Source: Clavelina lepadiformis | Taxonomy: Eukaryota; Chordata; Ascidiacea; Aplousobranchia; Clavelinidae | Direction of reading: 5' to 3' | Assembly: GCF_947623445.1 (NCBI RefSeq) | Contig: NC_135244.1 | Location: 18,600,860 to 18,664,859 of the forward strand | Length of the DNA stretch: 64,000 nucleotides | Shown here: positions 38,001 to 50,580 of the stretch, in pieces | Layout: each line of letters opens with the position of its first letter | Numbering within the stretch: position 1 is the first letter of the stretch | The notes under the pieces: model-generated | The model's database searches: none | Told to the model about the DNA's origin: nothing | What the model saw: only the letters and a program-made list of their open reading frames with translations | Made by a program: the position numbers and the translations under genes

Positions 38001-38370
38001 GTTAGCTGTAGGTAAGCATGAAACAATCTTACTTACTGGTCTGGTAACACCAGACTGGTAAGTGTGCTATGTAAAGCAGGCAAACTGAGAATTTCTTATT
38101 TTGAGAATGAAATATACTGTATTTTATCTTGTGGAATTTTTGATTTATCATTCGATAGCTGTGTATATATTTGAAAAATATTCAGCTGCTCATTTTGCAA
38201 AGTTTCCGGTCTGGCTAAATTATATCATACAGGATTTTACGTGCATAGGTTATATAGGGTGACTGAACCTGATAAGTATATATATCTTATGTTGTAAACA
38301 AACCTGTGAAAAAGTGTTTTGCACGTCCCGCATATGTATCTTGACTCCATCGTGGCTGAGTAAGATCCAT
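35074..38370 (-). CDS. Sideroflexin (SFXN1/3-type mitochondrial amino acid transporter)
   Basis: Eleven coding exons in transcript order: 38370-38304, 37723-37651, 37518-37345, 37099-37001, 36910-36835, 36679-36594, 36466-36339, 36003-35954, 35532-35483, 35304-35257, 35170-35074. Phases close to 315 codons plus stop; human SFXN1 is 322 aa. Family landmarks in order: PRW near the N-terminus, [77 protein letters not shown] with [31 protein letters not shown], and the conserved end VYFNKGL. Sideroflexins are multi-pass inner mitochondrial membrane proteins; SFXN1 and SFXN3 carry serine for one-carbon metabolism. The acceptor of the third exon (AAAAG at about 37519) has a weak pyrimidine tract. 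Substrate here is inferred from the family. Confidence 0.93.
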
Positions 38371-39164
38371 GATTTTAATTTTAGAAAATTTAACACCTGT
38401 TATTACACATGAAAAACATCGTATTGTGTTGGGATTATGAATGTTTAGTTTAAGTTGTTAGTTTTCATTTGCTAGCGAAACCGTACATAAATCCAAGACT
38501 TTCTTCTACATGACAAAAGGAACCGAGGGTGTTAAGCTACTATTTATGCACAGCTTTAACAACAATGCATTTTACCATAGCAAAGATGCTTTTGCACACT
38601 GGTTTCACTGCTAAAATCTAACCAAAGCAGAGATAAGTGGTTAAAAAAAGAAATGGTTACACAAGCTTGCTCCGCAAAAATTAAATGAACATAATCATAG
38701 AGGAGGAATGAATAAACAAATGGCAAAAAAGGGTTGTCTTACTTGTTTCTTTCGTGACATACAGTATCAAAATTTTTGTGCTGGACATTGAAATTTGAAA
38801 TTGGGTTTAAAATTTAGTGGATGGGTGGCTGGCTGAGTTTGATGCAATAAAACTAAAAATGTTTCGTCGATATAACGAGACTTGAAGTTTACATATGGTT
38901 AGAAGCAAGATTTGCTGTTTTGGGTGAAAAATTCCTTGTGCAGCAAGATGAAACAATTAGCCATTAAATGAGCAATTAATTTTTACCTCCGTGCACATAG
39001 CAAACTCTCCAATTTGGGTTAGAAGAATTGAGTATACTAGTCTACAAAAAAAAACCACAAAATTATATCAAAATTTAATGTTAAAATAGGCTAAACTACA
39101 GAATTTTTGACGCAATTGGTACATTAGGTATGCTTCTGTACACTGGCTACCTCAACCTCCAATT

Positions 39165-39372
39165 ATGACGTAATAACCAATAGTGGAAAGAGTGGCAGCT
39201 GCATGCCTGAGTTCATCGACATGTACAGGGAATTCTTTATCTTAACAGCTAAACGCCGATTAATAATATATAAAGAAAGAAAAGCTGGTTGTTTCAACAT
39301 CAATTTATAATAATAAAAAAATGAATTGCGGCTTCAGTGCATGCAATCAGGCCAAAATTTGCGTCTTCTCAT
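39165..39372 (+). mobile_element. SINE-like repeat, copy 1
   Basis: It shares with 41870-42190 and 63500-63665 the same order of blocks. First comes a tRNA-like head (ATAGTGGAAAGAGTGGC, then a GTTCATCG box-B-like motif), next ACGCCGATTAATAA, then GTTTCAACATCAATTTATAATA, and finally GCTTCAGTGCATGC followed by CCAAAATTTGCGT. The head resembles Pol III box A/B promoters, so a tRNA-derived SINE is my best guess. Confidence 0.55.
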
Positions 39373-39749
39373 CAGAAACTACCAAACAAGGTCATAAATA
39401 ACTTTTTTCTCTCTTGAATTACAGCTCAATGCAAGTTTGAAACTATGTATGATGATTACCATGATGACTACCGTATGATTTGTAGCGCCAGTAAACAGGT
39501 TAAGTTATATACAAATTCAGGTAAAGCGCATATTAAGTGCAACAAAACTAAACAATCTAAATAGACTTTTTTACAGTTAATATTCTCCAGAAGCCCTGTT
39601 CTAACCTACAGACCGAGTTAAAAAAAACTTTTATAATTTGACCCTTTCGTGATTAAAGCACATGCATTTGATAATCTAAGGCATTGGCTTGCTTTTAGCC
39701 CTGATTTCGAAATGTGTATATAGGCTATTAGCTACTGTACTTGAGTAGA

Positions 39750-40205
39750 ATTGAGTACCGGCAAACCATACCTGCTATACCGTGTACTTTAGGCCTAGTA
39801 CCGAATTACTGTATCACCGGTACTTCTTCTTAAAGTAGTAAATTATACTTCTTACCAGAAATATAAGTCGGTCCGGGTACTCGGTACTTTTAAAATGATT
39901 ACTTTAAGGTTTTGAGAAGTATGTTTTGTTCATTTTAATTAAAAATTAGTGCCAATCGTAGAAAATTTTGTTCTTTTTTAATCTAAAAATGTCTAATAAA
40001 GTCACAAAGAATGAGTTGACATATTTTTTGACAAGAAATAACCTTTATCGGGATAATAATATCGGCAAAAATTGCACTTGCAACACGATCCGCTGTACAA
40101 AAAATACCGGTACCGAATACCAGTACCATCGGTAAAATTTTTGCCAAGTACCGGTACCGTTACCGTTACCGACAAGACTTTCAAAGTCCCGACTGCTCAA
40201 CACTG
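39750..40205. repeat. TACCGGTACC-rich block, possible hAT relic
   Basis: Many TACCG/CGGTA motifs in both orientations. Its right end, read on the minus strand, starts CAGTGTTGAGCAGTCGGGAC, resembling hAT-type CAGTGTTG ends. I could not find a matching left end or target duplication, so a truncated transposon is only a suggestion. Confidence 0.35.
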
Positions 40206-40276
40206 CTGTTAAAAGCTAGGCCTATCCTTGGTATATACTGTATAATGATATGATAGCAAAGTCATAGCTTCCCTGA

Positions 40277-40289
40277 GGGTCACTGACCT
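40277..40289. promoter_or_regulatory. IR1 nuclear-receptor-like site
   Basis: GGGTCA, one base, then TGACCT: two consensus half-sites facing each other with spacing one. It lies about 1.9 kb upstream of the sideroflexin ATG. It could be chance. Confidence 0.25.
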
Positions 40290-41869
40290 CAAATACTGTG
40301 CGTGGATTGGCCACTGCGGAAGGTGTGCTAAAAGAATAGATACCGGTAGTTTATTTGGGTTTGGTGGCCGTGATGACGCTAATAACTTTTTTGCATTCTC
40401 CTATTGGTCCGTAATGCACGTTTTTGCAATCGGGACCTGGCCACATTTGCCCGTCAAATTTGTTGAAATTATTGTCAACTACTAATATGTTTGCTACCAC
40501 CTGCGTCAGCACAAGTTTTTCGTCTCCCCACATTGAAGAAGAAAAAAATATTAAATAAATGAATAAATTGTACATAGTACATCTACGGCTAAAACGAATG
40601 TAATGTTTAATGAACGAAGTTATGTACCAGGGCCTCCATGTTTTCGCTATTCTATACTTGTGCAAATATGCTCTGCACAAACGTACATAACTCAGTAGCC
40701 CTAGGCGTCGAAACCCGCGACGAATAACAATGCTTGAATCTATTAATTCGTTCACCGTTCTAGAACTGAAGCGTCACAATAACGGGTGTTATTAAAAACA
40801 ATACGAAAATAGTTTTGGCCATATTTGAAAATTTGTTAACGGTTTTTAAACAAAATCAATAAAAATTTTTGTATGGCTGTAGTATCGACTTGTGATTAAT
40901 AAAACTAAACTAAACAACCACTAAACTTCTGAATAATAAAATGGTTTCTACTGTTTTGGCTCATGGTACTCGTTGTATGTATCAATTGAAAAGCTTAGGA
41001 TGAGTGGCATTTTGCCGACGTAATGTCACTCAATCCGTGGTTAACGATACACTCAGTTTAGCAGTAAAATTAAGCAAAAAGGCTGCTATCAAATAGTGCT
41101 TCAAAGATATGATTTTTTTGATTTGATAAATTTAAACGTTTATTTCCCATACATAATTAGAAGTATATATAGTCCTAATAACCTCAATGAAAACGAAACG
41201 AAAGAATAATTTGCTTTTAAGCTTTTTGCCCAGTAACCTGTCGATTACCATGTTCTCAGATACGTCGGCAAATCGTCTTTGATGGCGTGTTAAACTATGC
41301 CAAGAAGTTCGTTTTACCTTTATAGTTTAAATAAAGTAGGCACAATATTTTTCTTGGGACAAGTTAAAAAAGTAGGTTTATTGCATATTAAAGCAACCAG
41401 CTTATTTCATAAAATGCATTGTGATAATGCATTACATAACCACATAAGAACGATAATGTTGTGCCGATTCTACGTTCTCACAAAGGGGAAATACCCAACT
41501 TTCGATTTGCTTAACCCCATTTTTTTCATTTTCTTTTGAAACATCCACGCTAATGTCTGTGGTTGCACATATTTCTGCAGTATATTTGCAAACAGTTTAA
41601 GCACAAGACTGCGCCAAGTTTCATTGATTGCACACGCAGGACTTACGGTATCTGAATACACTACACAAAAGTGAACATAGTTGCGCCAGCACGTATATAG
41701 GCTAGCTGCATAAGCATAATTGCAAAAAAATAGTGGGATCCAAAGGTCAGTACCAAATACCAATGCAGATGAAAATGAACAACTCCGAACTTTGATATAG
41801 GCTATTAGCATAAATAATTGGCGTTTGGCCAAAATAGTGTATATTCCTACGAAGGCAACGAGTACTGTA

Positions 41870-42190
41870 CCGCCACCAGCCGTAGTGGAACGTGTGTCAC
41901 CTGCACGCACAAGGTTCAACAACGTGCACGCCAAAAAAATTATCTTCACGCTAAATTATGACATTATAATAAACAAATAAAAAACTGGTTGTTTAAATCC
42001 CAATTTGTAATACGGTCTAGTGCACTGCAGAAATGCACATCTACAAGATGCATTTGTATACCAGATGCCAGTTACCGGTACTCAAATTGAAACGTCATTT
42101 AGTTGTGCACCTCTGCACTAAACCCTTATAATAAATAAATAAAGAATGATGCTTCAGTTCAAGCCATCACGTCAAAATTCCATGCACGAT
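41870..42190 (+). mobile_element. SINE-like repeat, copy 2
   Basis: Same block order as the copies at 39165 and 63500: CGTAGTGGAACGTGTGTCACC, AAGGTTCAACAACG (box-B-like), ACGCC, then ACTGGTTGTTTAAATCCCA with ATTTGTAATA, and finally GATGCTTCAGTTCAAGCC with GTCAAAATT. An extra segment of about 100 bases (about 42010-42120) interrupts the tail compared with the other copies. Confidence 0.5.
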
Positions 42191-42766
42191 TTCTCGTGGA
42201 AAACAGCCATATACAGTATAGCCTACTTTTCCAGGCCGGGCTACCAGTAACACCAGTTGAGTTACTTGTGTGAAATATGCATACAGATTGCCTAGCCGGA
42301 TAGATAATTTTTCGATTGTTTACGATGACTTACTTACAGGATCTCTGCATCAAGAGTTACGGAGCAGCCCCAGAGCTGTGTGACAATGAAAAATTACCTA
42401 AACCCGCTACACTTTACGAGGCTTTTCAACGTCAAAGTTAAACTGCGTCATGCCGAAATCCTGTAAGTGCGGTTGACGAAAAGATCCAAGCTGAACCACT
42501 CTATTGTACAACTTGAACACAGTGGTATCGCTTGAATCTGTATATTTTAGCAGTATCCAAAGAGGGCCTTGTAATATTGACGCTGCCTATTCCAAAGTAC
42601 CTGTTCAGATTGCGTTATAACTTTGGATTTAGTTCCAATTTTATTTTCAAGTTTTCATTGAGCTTTATAAACTGTATATTTTTATACTTATCTAATTCAA
42701 TTTGTGTTTATGTGTCAGTTTAGGAATCTTACTTGTTGATCGTTCATCAAATATATTTATTAAAAC

Positions 42767-43441
42767 ATGGGCTGTCAAAGTTGTGTGTTATTTCTGTTAG
42801 TTGCATTAATCTATGGAACTACTAAGCTGCAAGTCATTGCAAAGGAGGATGGTTATGTTCTCATACTCGAACATTCATTTAATGGTGAAAAGTTTGTAAA
42901 ACGAGGTGAAATAGTTTTATCTGACTTAAAAGGGGAACAAGCTACAATTACGCAAGATCCACTTTCAGATGAAGAAAAGACGGCGCTTCTTGAGGCTTCC
43001 AAGGAAAATAGAATGTATAAGCTCCGGGTTTGGTCTCAAGTAGATGGAGTTTCATCAAACTCCAACTCTGGAGAAGGTTGTTGGATTACCTCATATACTT
43101 ACGCTAAATTTCTTTCTGATTCAAATTTGTCAGATATTATCACGGTAAACATGGATGGGCTTGGCAATGTAGTTTCCCTTAATATTGGGACATCTTTGCA
43201 AAAAAGTGACTTTGTCATTGATAATGATGAGTTTGACACCACCATAGAAGTGAAAGTGCCAAACCAAGCACCAGTGCCAGATACTCACGGTTTTCTTCAC
43301 AAAATGGAGAAAGAAAAACGAGAGAAAGAGATACAAGCTAAAGAACCACAATCAGTCTTGGGAAAATATTGGATTTATCTCGTACCTGTGGGAATTTTTT
43401 TATTGATGTCGAATGCTATGCAACAACAGCCACAGCAATAG
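42767..43441 (+). CDS. EMC10: ER membrane protein complex subunit 10
   Basis: A single open frame of 224 codons. Order of parts: an N-terminal hydrophobic signal peptide (about 1-24), a lumenal domain with LEHSF, RGEIVLSDL, LSDEEKTALLEAS and LYKLRVW-like YKLRVW, then SYTYAKFLSDSNLSD and the GNVVSLNI strand. A charged stretch (EKEKREKEIQAKE) and one C-terminal membrane helix (KYWIYLVPVGIFLLM, about 200-214) follow. The LSDEE, GNVV and KYW-Y--PV-LF-MS patterns match EMC10 of animals. The EMC inserts tail-anchored and multi-pass proteins into the ER membrane. It is intronless, unlike all its neighbours. AATAAA at 44176-44181 is a candidate poly(A) signal. Confident on family. Confidence 0.9.
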   Translation: MGCQSCVLFLLVALIYGTTKLQVIAKEDGYVLILEHSFNGEKFVKRGEIVLSDLKGEQATITQDPLSDEEKTALLEASKENRMYKLRVWSQVDGVSSNSNSGEGCWITSYTYAKFLSDSNLSDIITVNMDGLGNVVSLNIGTSLQKSDFVIDNDEFDTTIEVKVPNQAPVPDTHGFLHKMEKEKREKEIQAKEPQSVLGKYWIYLVPVGIFLLMSNAMQQQPQQ

Positions 43442-45544
43442 TAACAATAGCCTATGATTTGAGATTAAATCCAGAAAAAATGACTGGGCTGAACAGGGAA
43501 ACCTTTGTGTAAGGATGTGGAACAACAGCAGACAATTATTTATTATATATACTATATAATCTGTGACTAGAATTGCGCGATCACTACAGAGTTACCGGGT
43601 ATTTTAAAAACTGTACTTTCCATATAGTTTCATTTGTATGCATCACGTTTTATAATAGCTGAAATGACTGACTAAATGTTTTGTTAATAAGGATAGACCA
43701 GTCGGACTCTAAAACTTGGGCGAGAATGCAAGATTTTGCATATTTTGAAGTCTGGCTTGTAGCACACTTCCCAATTGCCCATGATTCATTCTTGTTAGAC
43801 AGGCGGTGGATACCAAACCAAAACAATGAATTACAATCTATATGACAATTTTAAAAGCACTGGACAATATTCCTAGGCAATGTACTCTATTGGCCACATG
43901 TCTTTGCACTTTATAATGTGCTGGCAGTAGATAAAGTCTTAATTGCAATTTGTGATCGTAGCGTACTGAACTTTGATTTTTGTGATTCCTGTTAACAATG
44001 TTTTCAATCTGTGTTGCTATTCTTTTCACACATGTAAAATATTGACAAAATTGTTGTTACCGTTCCCTGCCGTCCTTACCATTTGTTCACAAAACATCTG
44101 TCTTTTCAGCGCAACTGACTTTGTATTAGATAAGTATTGTTAACTTATTCTGAAACTAAGTTCACTATTTTTGCGAATAAATGAGGTTCTAATGGGTGCT
44201 GAGGTAAGATGTTCATGTGTTGTATCATATTTGAACCCAGGCTTACATACATAATCCAGACAAATTACACTAAACTGCCTTTTGTGGCATTATCTCAGCA
44301 AAACCTTCACATCAAAGTAGTTCAGAAGACTTCATATCATCTAAATACAGACACCAAACTTTTGAAGATTCAGGGTATGTGGAGTGATGTTATGTCAGCA
44401 CTTAATGCAGATGACTTCACAGAACTTCATCGATAATCCAAAAAATCTGGAAGTGCTGAGTTTGTTTATTAATTGCATATTACTTGCACTAGGGTTAGTG
44501 TTTAGGTGATTCCAAATTTGTTTCGGAGCGTTTATGACTATTGATATTTTGATAACATTCTTTTCATATATAAGGTAGCTGCAATGCTTAGTTTAAATGG
44601 TGTTTTTGTATCAACTACCGGGTAATTTGAAGAGAAATTACTAACAGAATGAATGCATATTTTGATCTTGATTACAAAATGAAGATTCCTCATTCTAATC
44701 TAAAACATGCATCTTTGCTCGCACCAAAGTGCTGCACATTAGTGCAAGGCAAGTTTTGTTACTGCTGATATTGCTTAAGTTTGAAATAGTTTTTCACGTC
44801 ATTCCTATATTTAATGAAGTTAGCAGTGTAGTATTACATTGCTGACGGTTGTTATAATTACAGTATGTGAGATAAACATTCTATGTTCAATCGACTTATA
44901 CAAATTATGTTGATTATTTAGATTTCCATACTTTCAACTGCAGGCTTTAAGAGCGAAAATATTTTGCATAGATCATTGTTTGAAAGCTACTGCATACCAC
45001 ACAAATTATTATTGCCAATTGTGTTTTTGCAATAGCATAAAACTGGCCAAACGTTTTTCACTTTTTAATCAAAAGCAGTACTGCAGGTGGATTATTCACT
45101 TACCAAAGACCAAAAGATGTTGATAACTAATTAAATAAGTCATATATGCCCAAAATTTAGTCATAACACACAAATAGCTGTCTACGAAGTTGATGGTGGC
45201 TGAACCATGTTTACCCAGTATATAGTAAAATAAATAACAAGATAGAGGTTGGCACTCTGAAGGTTAACTTTGACTTTTGATTAAATTTGTACATGAGCGT
45301 TCGCTGACATAAGCTTCTTCAAGCATACTAAGAAAATCATATATATAGAGAGCTGTCATGCTTCTATGAGCTTGTCTTTGCATATATACCTGGAACTTAG
45401 TCGTAATACTTAAATTACAGCTGGAAAAGGTTTTATATTTGCATTTACTTTATGGTGTAAATGAGATGTTTGTGCTAGATTTGTTAAAATAGGAACTATT
45501 TGAGGTGTTAGCAGTAGTACATTTGACATTTAGTTCATTCAATA
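43442..45544. other. EMC10 3' flank and ACY1-A upstream region
   Basis: The first 740 bases probably form the EMC10 3' UTR (AATAAA at 44176). A 75-codon open frame at 44209-44436 has no family resemblance. The last 100 bases before 45545 are nearly the same as those before 51324, showing that the duplicated unit includes the upstream region. Confidence 0.5.
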
Positions 45545-48512
45545 ATGACAAAGGATAGTGAACCGCTTTCTGTGACACTTTTCCGTGAATATCTTCGCAT
45601 CAAAACAGTTCACCCAAACCCTGATTATGGTCAGTATAAAAACTTTCTTACATTGCTTAGCATTCAGGCTACAACTATTGCTTTCTTAAACTTTCTTATT
45701 TTACCAGCTCAAGCGATCGCGTTTCTTGACAAGTATGCTCAGGACCTTGGACTTGAATGCCGACTTATAGAGGTATAGAGTATAGACTGCAGTCCTGTGT
45801 AACATTTTTTTTCTTGTGGCTACATACTCTGAGAAGCTAATGCAAGTAGCATAACATAATAACAGTTCACTGGAATAGTTTAAATCAGGGTTATGAATTA
45901 TGGTTTGTATATTTTTTTAAACTTTTTAGACATGTGATAAAGATCACACTGTTGTTCTCATGACTTGGAAGGGCAAAGACTCCACATTGCCATCAATACT
46001 TCTTAATTCACATACGGACGTGGTCCCTGTGTATGAGGTAAACAACACTGGTTGTCAAATTCATAATTTGTGGCAAATTAAGCCTAAACTTATCACCTTT
46101 TTATAAAGACCTTCATAGATCGGTATTAGATTTAGTCAGACAATGCCTTTCGGCAATTAATGTGAAGTGAGAGATTTTCAAAGAGTCTGCTCTCTGCAGC
46201 AATACCCTTTTGTGCACTTTGTATTATTATTTTTGTATATATGATAATGTTTAAAATACACATTTTACAAGAAGCTGAATATAATTCTTTAGGAACATTG
46301 GAAATATGATGCTTTTGCTGCTGTCAAAGAAGAAAATGGAGACATCTATGCCAGAGGAACACAAGATATGAAATGTGTTGGAATCCAGTATTTGGAAGCA
46401 ATTCGAAAGCTTAAAAATGATGGTTATCATTTTGACAGAGACATTCATCTTTCATTTGTTCCAGGTATTTGTTTATTATGTAAATTTAATATTTTTATCC
46501 AGTTTTTGTGCATGTAAATGTACCAGGATTGTTACTGTTTTTAAATAAATTATTGCCACTTAATTTTGCAAGACGAGGAAATAGGTGGGTTCGAAGGAAT
46601 GCTTCTATTTCTGCAATCACAAGAATTCAAGGCACTTAATGTTGGACTGGCTTTGGATGAAGGTCTCGCAAGCCCTGATGATGATTACGTTGCATATTAT
46701 GGAGAACGATCTCCATGGTGTAGGTTGCGAAGCTTTATTTTGGTTGGCTGTTTATCAAGATATGGTTCACTAGTTTTTTATGTTTTGGTTTCATTGTAAC
46801 TGTTTGAGCATAAAATGAGCTTGAATTTGTGGATTAATTCATTGCTAAATTAACAGGGGCTCGTGTGAAGTGTGAAGGAAATCCTGGCCATGGATCACGT
46901 TTTATTGAAAATACTGCTGCTGAAAAACTGGTAATACACATAGTGAATTGAAGTTTGATATTGTAATGTCTTCGAAATATGCGATTGGGATACTTCTACA
47001 AGTTCATAGATTACTCTATTGCCCCTGCACTTCTCTACATTTGTATAATACAGTTTTATATTTATGCAGTATGCAAATGTATCACCAAAGACCTTTATAA
47101 AATTGAAACAAAGTTCATGGACATTTCAATCTTTTATGTTTATTGTTGCTAAAAGTTTATGACGACTAAAATATTTTAAGTTTTAAAAATATGTTTATGT
47201 CATTTTGACAATGGTACATAAGTATGTTTGCTGATGGAGTACTTCCTACATAACTTTTAGTATTTCTTTACTACATGTATATGAATAACTTAAAGTCTTT
47301 GTTTATGTATGAAAAGTTTATCACATTTGCGTTGATTATTTTTTAGAGAAAAGTAATTAACTCATTCCTGGACTACCGTGAAAGTCAGAAATTATTGATG
47401 GAATCAACTTGTCGGCCTCTTGGAGATGTAACAACAGTAAATCTTACGAGACTGGAGGTAGGGACATAAAAGTTAACAACCACCACCTAGTACGAACTAA
47501 GTCTCTGAACCTTTTGCTATTGTAATGGATTTTTTATTTCACTTTTTTAGGGTGGGATAGCTAATAATATTGTTCCAGCAGAGTTGTCCGCAACCTTTGA
47601 CATACGAATTCCCCCAACAGTTGATCTGCAGGTGACCAATAGAAAGGATAAAAATTTTTTACCAGCATAAGAACTGTCATTATATGGGCATCATTGTGTT
47701 TCTAACCAGCGTTTTCAAAATCCCCTTCCACATGATGGAGTGCAAATATCCTTTACCAGTTTAATGACACATGCTAAAACGCTTGCTTTGTTGTCCATCA
47801 GGAATTCGAACAGAAGTTACAAGGCTGGTGCAGAGATGCTGGCGAAGGCGTCTCCATAGAATTTTTGCAAGTATGATGAAGCTACTATAAAATGCTTCTT
47901 CAAACTGACACTAAAATAAACATATTTTCAGAAAAATATCGACCAAACCGTCACTGCTACGGATTCCACTAATCCTTGGTGGGTCACATTTTCATCAGCG
48001 ATAAAAGAATGGTGCGTACCTGGGCAATGGCTTTTAATGTCACTTTAGTTTATCATGTCGTATGCTCTCATGCTTGTAAGGTATCCTTTTTAATGCACAA
48101 GTTAATCTTCTTATTCTGTAAGAATATGTTTTCATGCAGTGGAAAAAATTTGAAGGTGGAAGTGTTTTCGGGTGCAACTGACAGTCGATTCCTGAGAAAA
48201 GTAAGTTGGAATTTTTATACAAAATTTCTCTCTTGAAAACATAAATAGAAATTAAAATGTAGTAGTGTTACAAGCTACATATGCCTCGATAAGTCTTTAT
48301 GCCTTTTGAAATTTTTATAAATGATAGAAGCTGATAGTCAGATTATATTGTTTTGATTTTAGGCTGGATACAATGCAATTGGTTTTAGTCCAATGCGTAA
48401 CACACCAGTTTTGTTGCATGATCACAATGAATTCTTGAATGAAGCAGTGTTCTTGGAAGGAATTGACACTTACTGCTCAGTTATCAAAGCCCTGGCCAAC
48501 ATGAAACCTTGA
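45545..48512 (+). CDS. ACY1: Aminoacylase-1, copy A
   Basis: Twelve coding exons: 45545-45629, 45708-45772, 45930-46037, 46293-46464, 46573-46719, 46857-46930, 47347-47457, 47551-47631, 47802-47870, 47932-48011, 48140-48200, 48363-48512. All GT-AG, 400 aa (human ACY1 is 408). It is a cytosolic M20-family zinc enzyme that hydrolyses N-acyl amino acids. Seen: [20 protein letters not shown] at the start, HTDVVPV (His78 zinc, Asp80), RGTQDMKC (Asp111), DEEIGG (Glu145 catalytic base, Glu146 zinc), ALDEG (Glu173), PGHGSR (His204), [29 protein letters not shown] (Arg347, expected to contact substrate carboxylate) and LLHDHNE (His370 zinc). Roles are from the family. It has all expected residues and is probably a working enzyme. 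It is the first gene of a tandem array. Confidence 0.95.
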
Positions 48513-49788
48513 TGTCCACTTATAACAATATTTTCTTTACTGCAAGATAATCTTGTTTGATGAGTCTTATCATCATTAGTACGCAATCAATTTTTGCGCT
48601 GCAATTTTTTTATGTTAATTTCTGTTAGTTTTTCACAATATGAATGATTTTGCTCGTTGATGTGGTGTATGATTAAATTATCAAATTTTTTTAGGTGGAA
48701 AAATCTTTTGCAAAATTTAATCCAAATGTCAAAAGGAACTAATTTTCACACCTGGTCTAGTGGTCATGCAATAGCCTTGGCAGTTATACAATAAATCTGT
48801 TGTACAGTGCGTTTGATTGTTAATGTAACAATTTTGTATTATAATTACATGATATCATTGAGTACGTAATATAATTCCGAATTTTACATATCCTATGCCA
48901 TTAGATTAAAGGGGATGGGTTGAGCTGTTTTCCTAAATAACACCTCGTATGTGCCATTCACCTACTGTGATTGCTGCTGTTTATAAAAGTATAATGTGAT
49001 GAACGCTGAGTTGTATTGATCAAAAATCTGCCTCTGGTGACATATAAATAAAAAGTATATATCCTATGAACATAATCATTACTCTTATTGTGACCAGATT
49101 TAATTCCTTTAATTAACGAATTATAACATTTTCGATAAGGTCAAATTGTCATATGTAGTCACTCTACATCTCAGATTCTCAGTGGACTTGCAGTCTCTCC
49201 TAATATTAGCTCGAACAAAGCTTTTAAAAAGGGTGGCTATATGATATTGGATCCAAATTACAATAACACGATACCACAGAAGTTAAAGTGGCAGGAGCTA
49301 TTCTTGCCAACTGCCCATAATTCAACAGAAAGCTATACCGAAAAATGAAATAAAAAAATCTCAATAAATTACGGTTGTAAAAATCTGATTGCATTTTGTG
49401 CACTGAATAATGTCACTATCACCTTCTCTGCTATAGTACCTACAATAATGATTATTATGATTGTGATCCATATTTCCTGTTTAATATCTATGCCAGAAAT
49501 TAAAGCATACTTTGAAATGTATACTTCAATAAAGAAGATCTTTCACTGCGATTTTATGTATGTGCATTACGTTGTTCCTGACAATAATCTCTGCAATGGA
49601 AAGAAATGCTGTTATTTCCACATTTTGAAGATTTTTTTCAGCATGTGTAAAAATTACGGTATGTGTGTCTAATATATTCAAACTATGTTTATGGAAATTT
49701 ATTCCAGACCTTTGGGCTTTGGTCATGTTAAACATATTTATAAAATACACTGCTATAATTCAGTAGTTGACAACAAGCGAACACAATA
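48513..49788. other. 3' flank of ACY1-A up to pseudogene D
   Basis: The first 200 bases are almost identical to the sequence after ACY1-B (56197 onward), and the last 160 bases match the sequence just upstream of ACY1-C. AATAAA-type motifs occur here (for example near 48790). I see no separate gene. Confidence 0.55.
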
Positions 49789-50580
49789 ACGACAAATGAG
49801 GCAGAACCTCTTTCTGTGGCACTTTTCCGTGAATCTCTTCGTGTTAAAACATTTCATCCGGACTATGGCAAGTATATTTGCATTGGCATGCTTCTACTTG
49901 GGCAATATTTGCAACAAAATGTGCAAAAAACATTAATGAGTGATGGGGTTTAACATCAACTTCCATGATTTTATTTTGTTGTGATTAGTTGTTTGTTGAA
50001 GACCACACAATTGTTGTCATGACATGGAGGGGAAAAGATCCTACTTTGCCATCAATACTTTTGAATTCACATACAGATGTAGTGCCTGTGTATGAGGTGA
50101 TTGACATGTTAGCTGTGGTACCACACTCACAGGCAGAAGATAATACCTCTAGAAGTAAGTGTTATTTTAGTACAAGTGCTTATTCTTACTGCACAACTCT
50201 ACACTCTACAGTATACTGAAATTGAATCTTGTCATCCAGTTTTTGTGCTTGTAATATGTAATGTTTATAACTTAAAACCACAGGCCATTATTTTGGTAGA
50301 AACATTTACCTTTCATTTTTGCTAGGTACTTGACCGCCATATTTGATATTTCTATACTTTTAGGATATAACTGAAGATTCTTGTATGAAACTTCAATTGT
50401 TAGTGTACAATCTTCAAATAGTTTTGCAACTTTTAAGATGAGGAAATAGGAGGCAGCAAAGGCATGGAAGTATTTGTGGAGTCACCAGAATTCAATCACT
50501 TAATATTGAGCTTGCTTTAAATGAAGGTCTAGCAAGCCCTGATGATGATTATATCGCATATTATGGAAAATGATTTATAT
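49789..50580 (+). pseudogene. Aminoacylase-1 relic, copy D
   Basis: Three exon remnants match copy C. Exon 1 (49789-49867) has ACG in place of the start codon and a 6-base in-frame deletion. Exon 3 (49989-50096) is open and keeps HTDVVPVYE. Exon 5 (50438 to about 50580) has a one-base deletion near 50493 giving an early stop. Exons 2 and 4 are missing and nothing matching exons 6-12 follows. Introns and the upstream flank also match copy C, including a GC donor after exon 1. It is therefore the decayed partner of C in the left duplication unit, not a retrocopy. Confidence 0.9.

Larger units (their letters stand above)
38371..42766. other. Repeat-rich intergenic stretch, sideroflexin to EMC10
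   Basis: The 5' flanks of two divergent genes, sideroflexin (minus) and EMC10 (plus). It contains two SINE-like copies (39165 and 41870), a TACCGGTACC-rich block (39750-40205) and an IR1 half-site pair (40277). Minus-strand open frames at 40351-40755 (134 codons) and 41470-41949 (159 codons) match no family I know; the second overlaps a SINE-like copy. Confidence 0.5.

Noticed and set aside
39750..40205. Complete hAT element
   Set aside because: Only a right end of the CAGTGTTG type was found; no left end and no target duplication, so listed only as a possible relic.
41470..41949. Minus-strand open frame of 159 codons starting with a signal-like segment
   Set aside because: It overlaps the SINE-like copy at 41870, has no family resemblance and no conserved exon structure, so I did not call a gene.
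44209..44436. 75-codon open frame after EMC10
   Set aside because: Not similar to any family I know; lies around the likely EMC10 transcript end.
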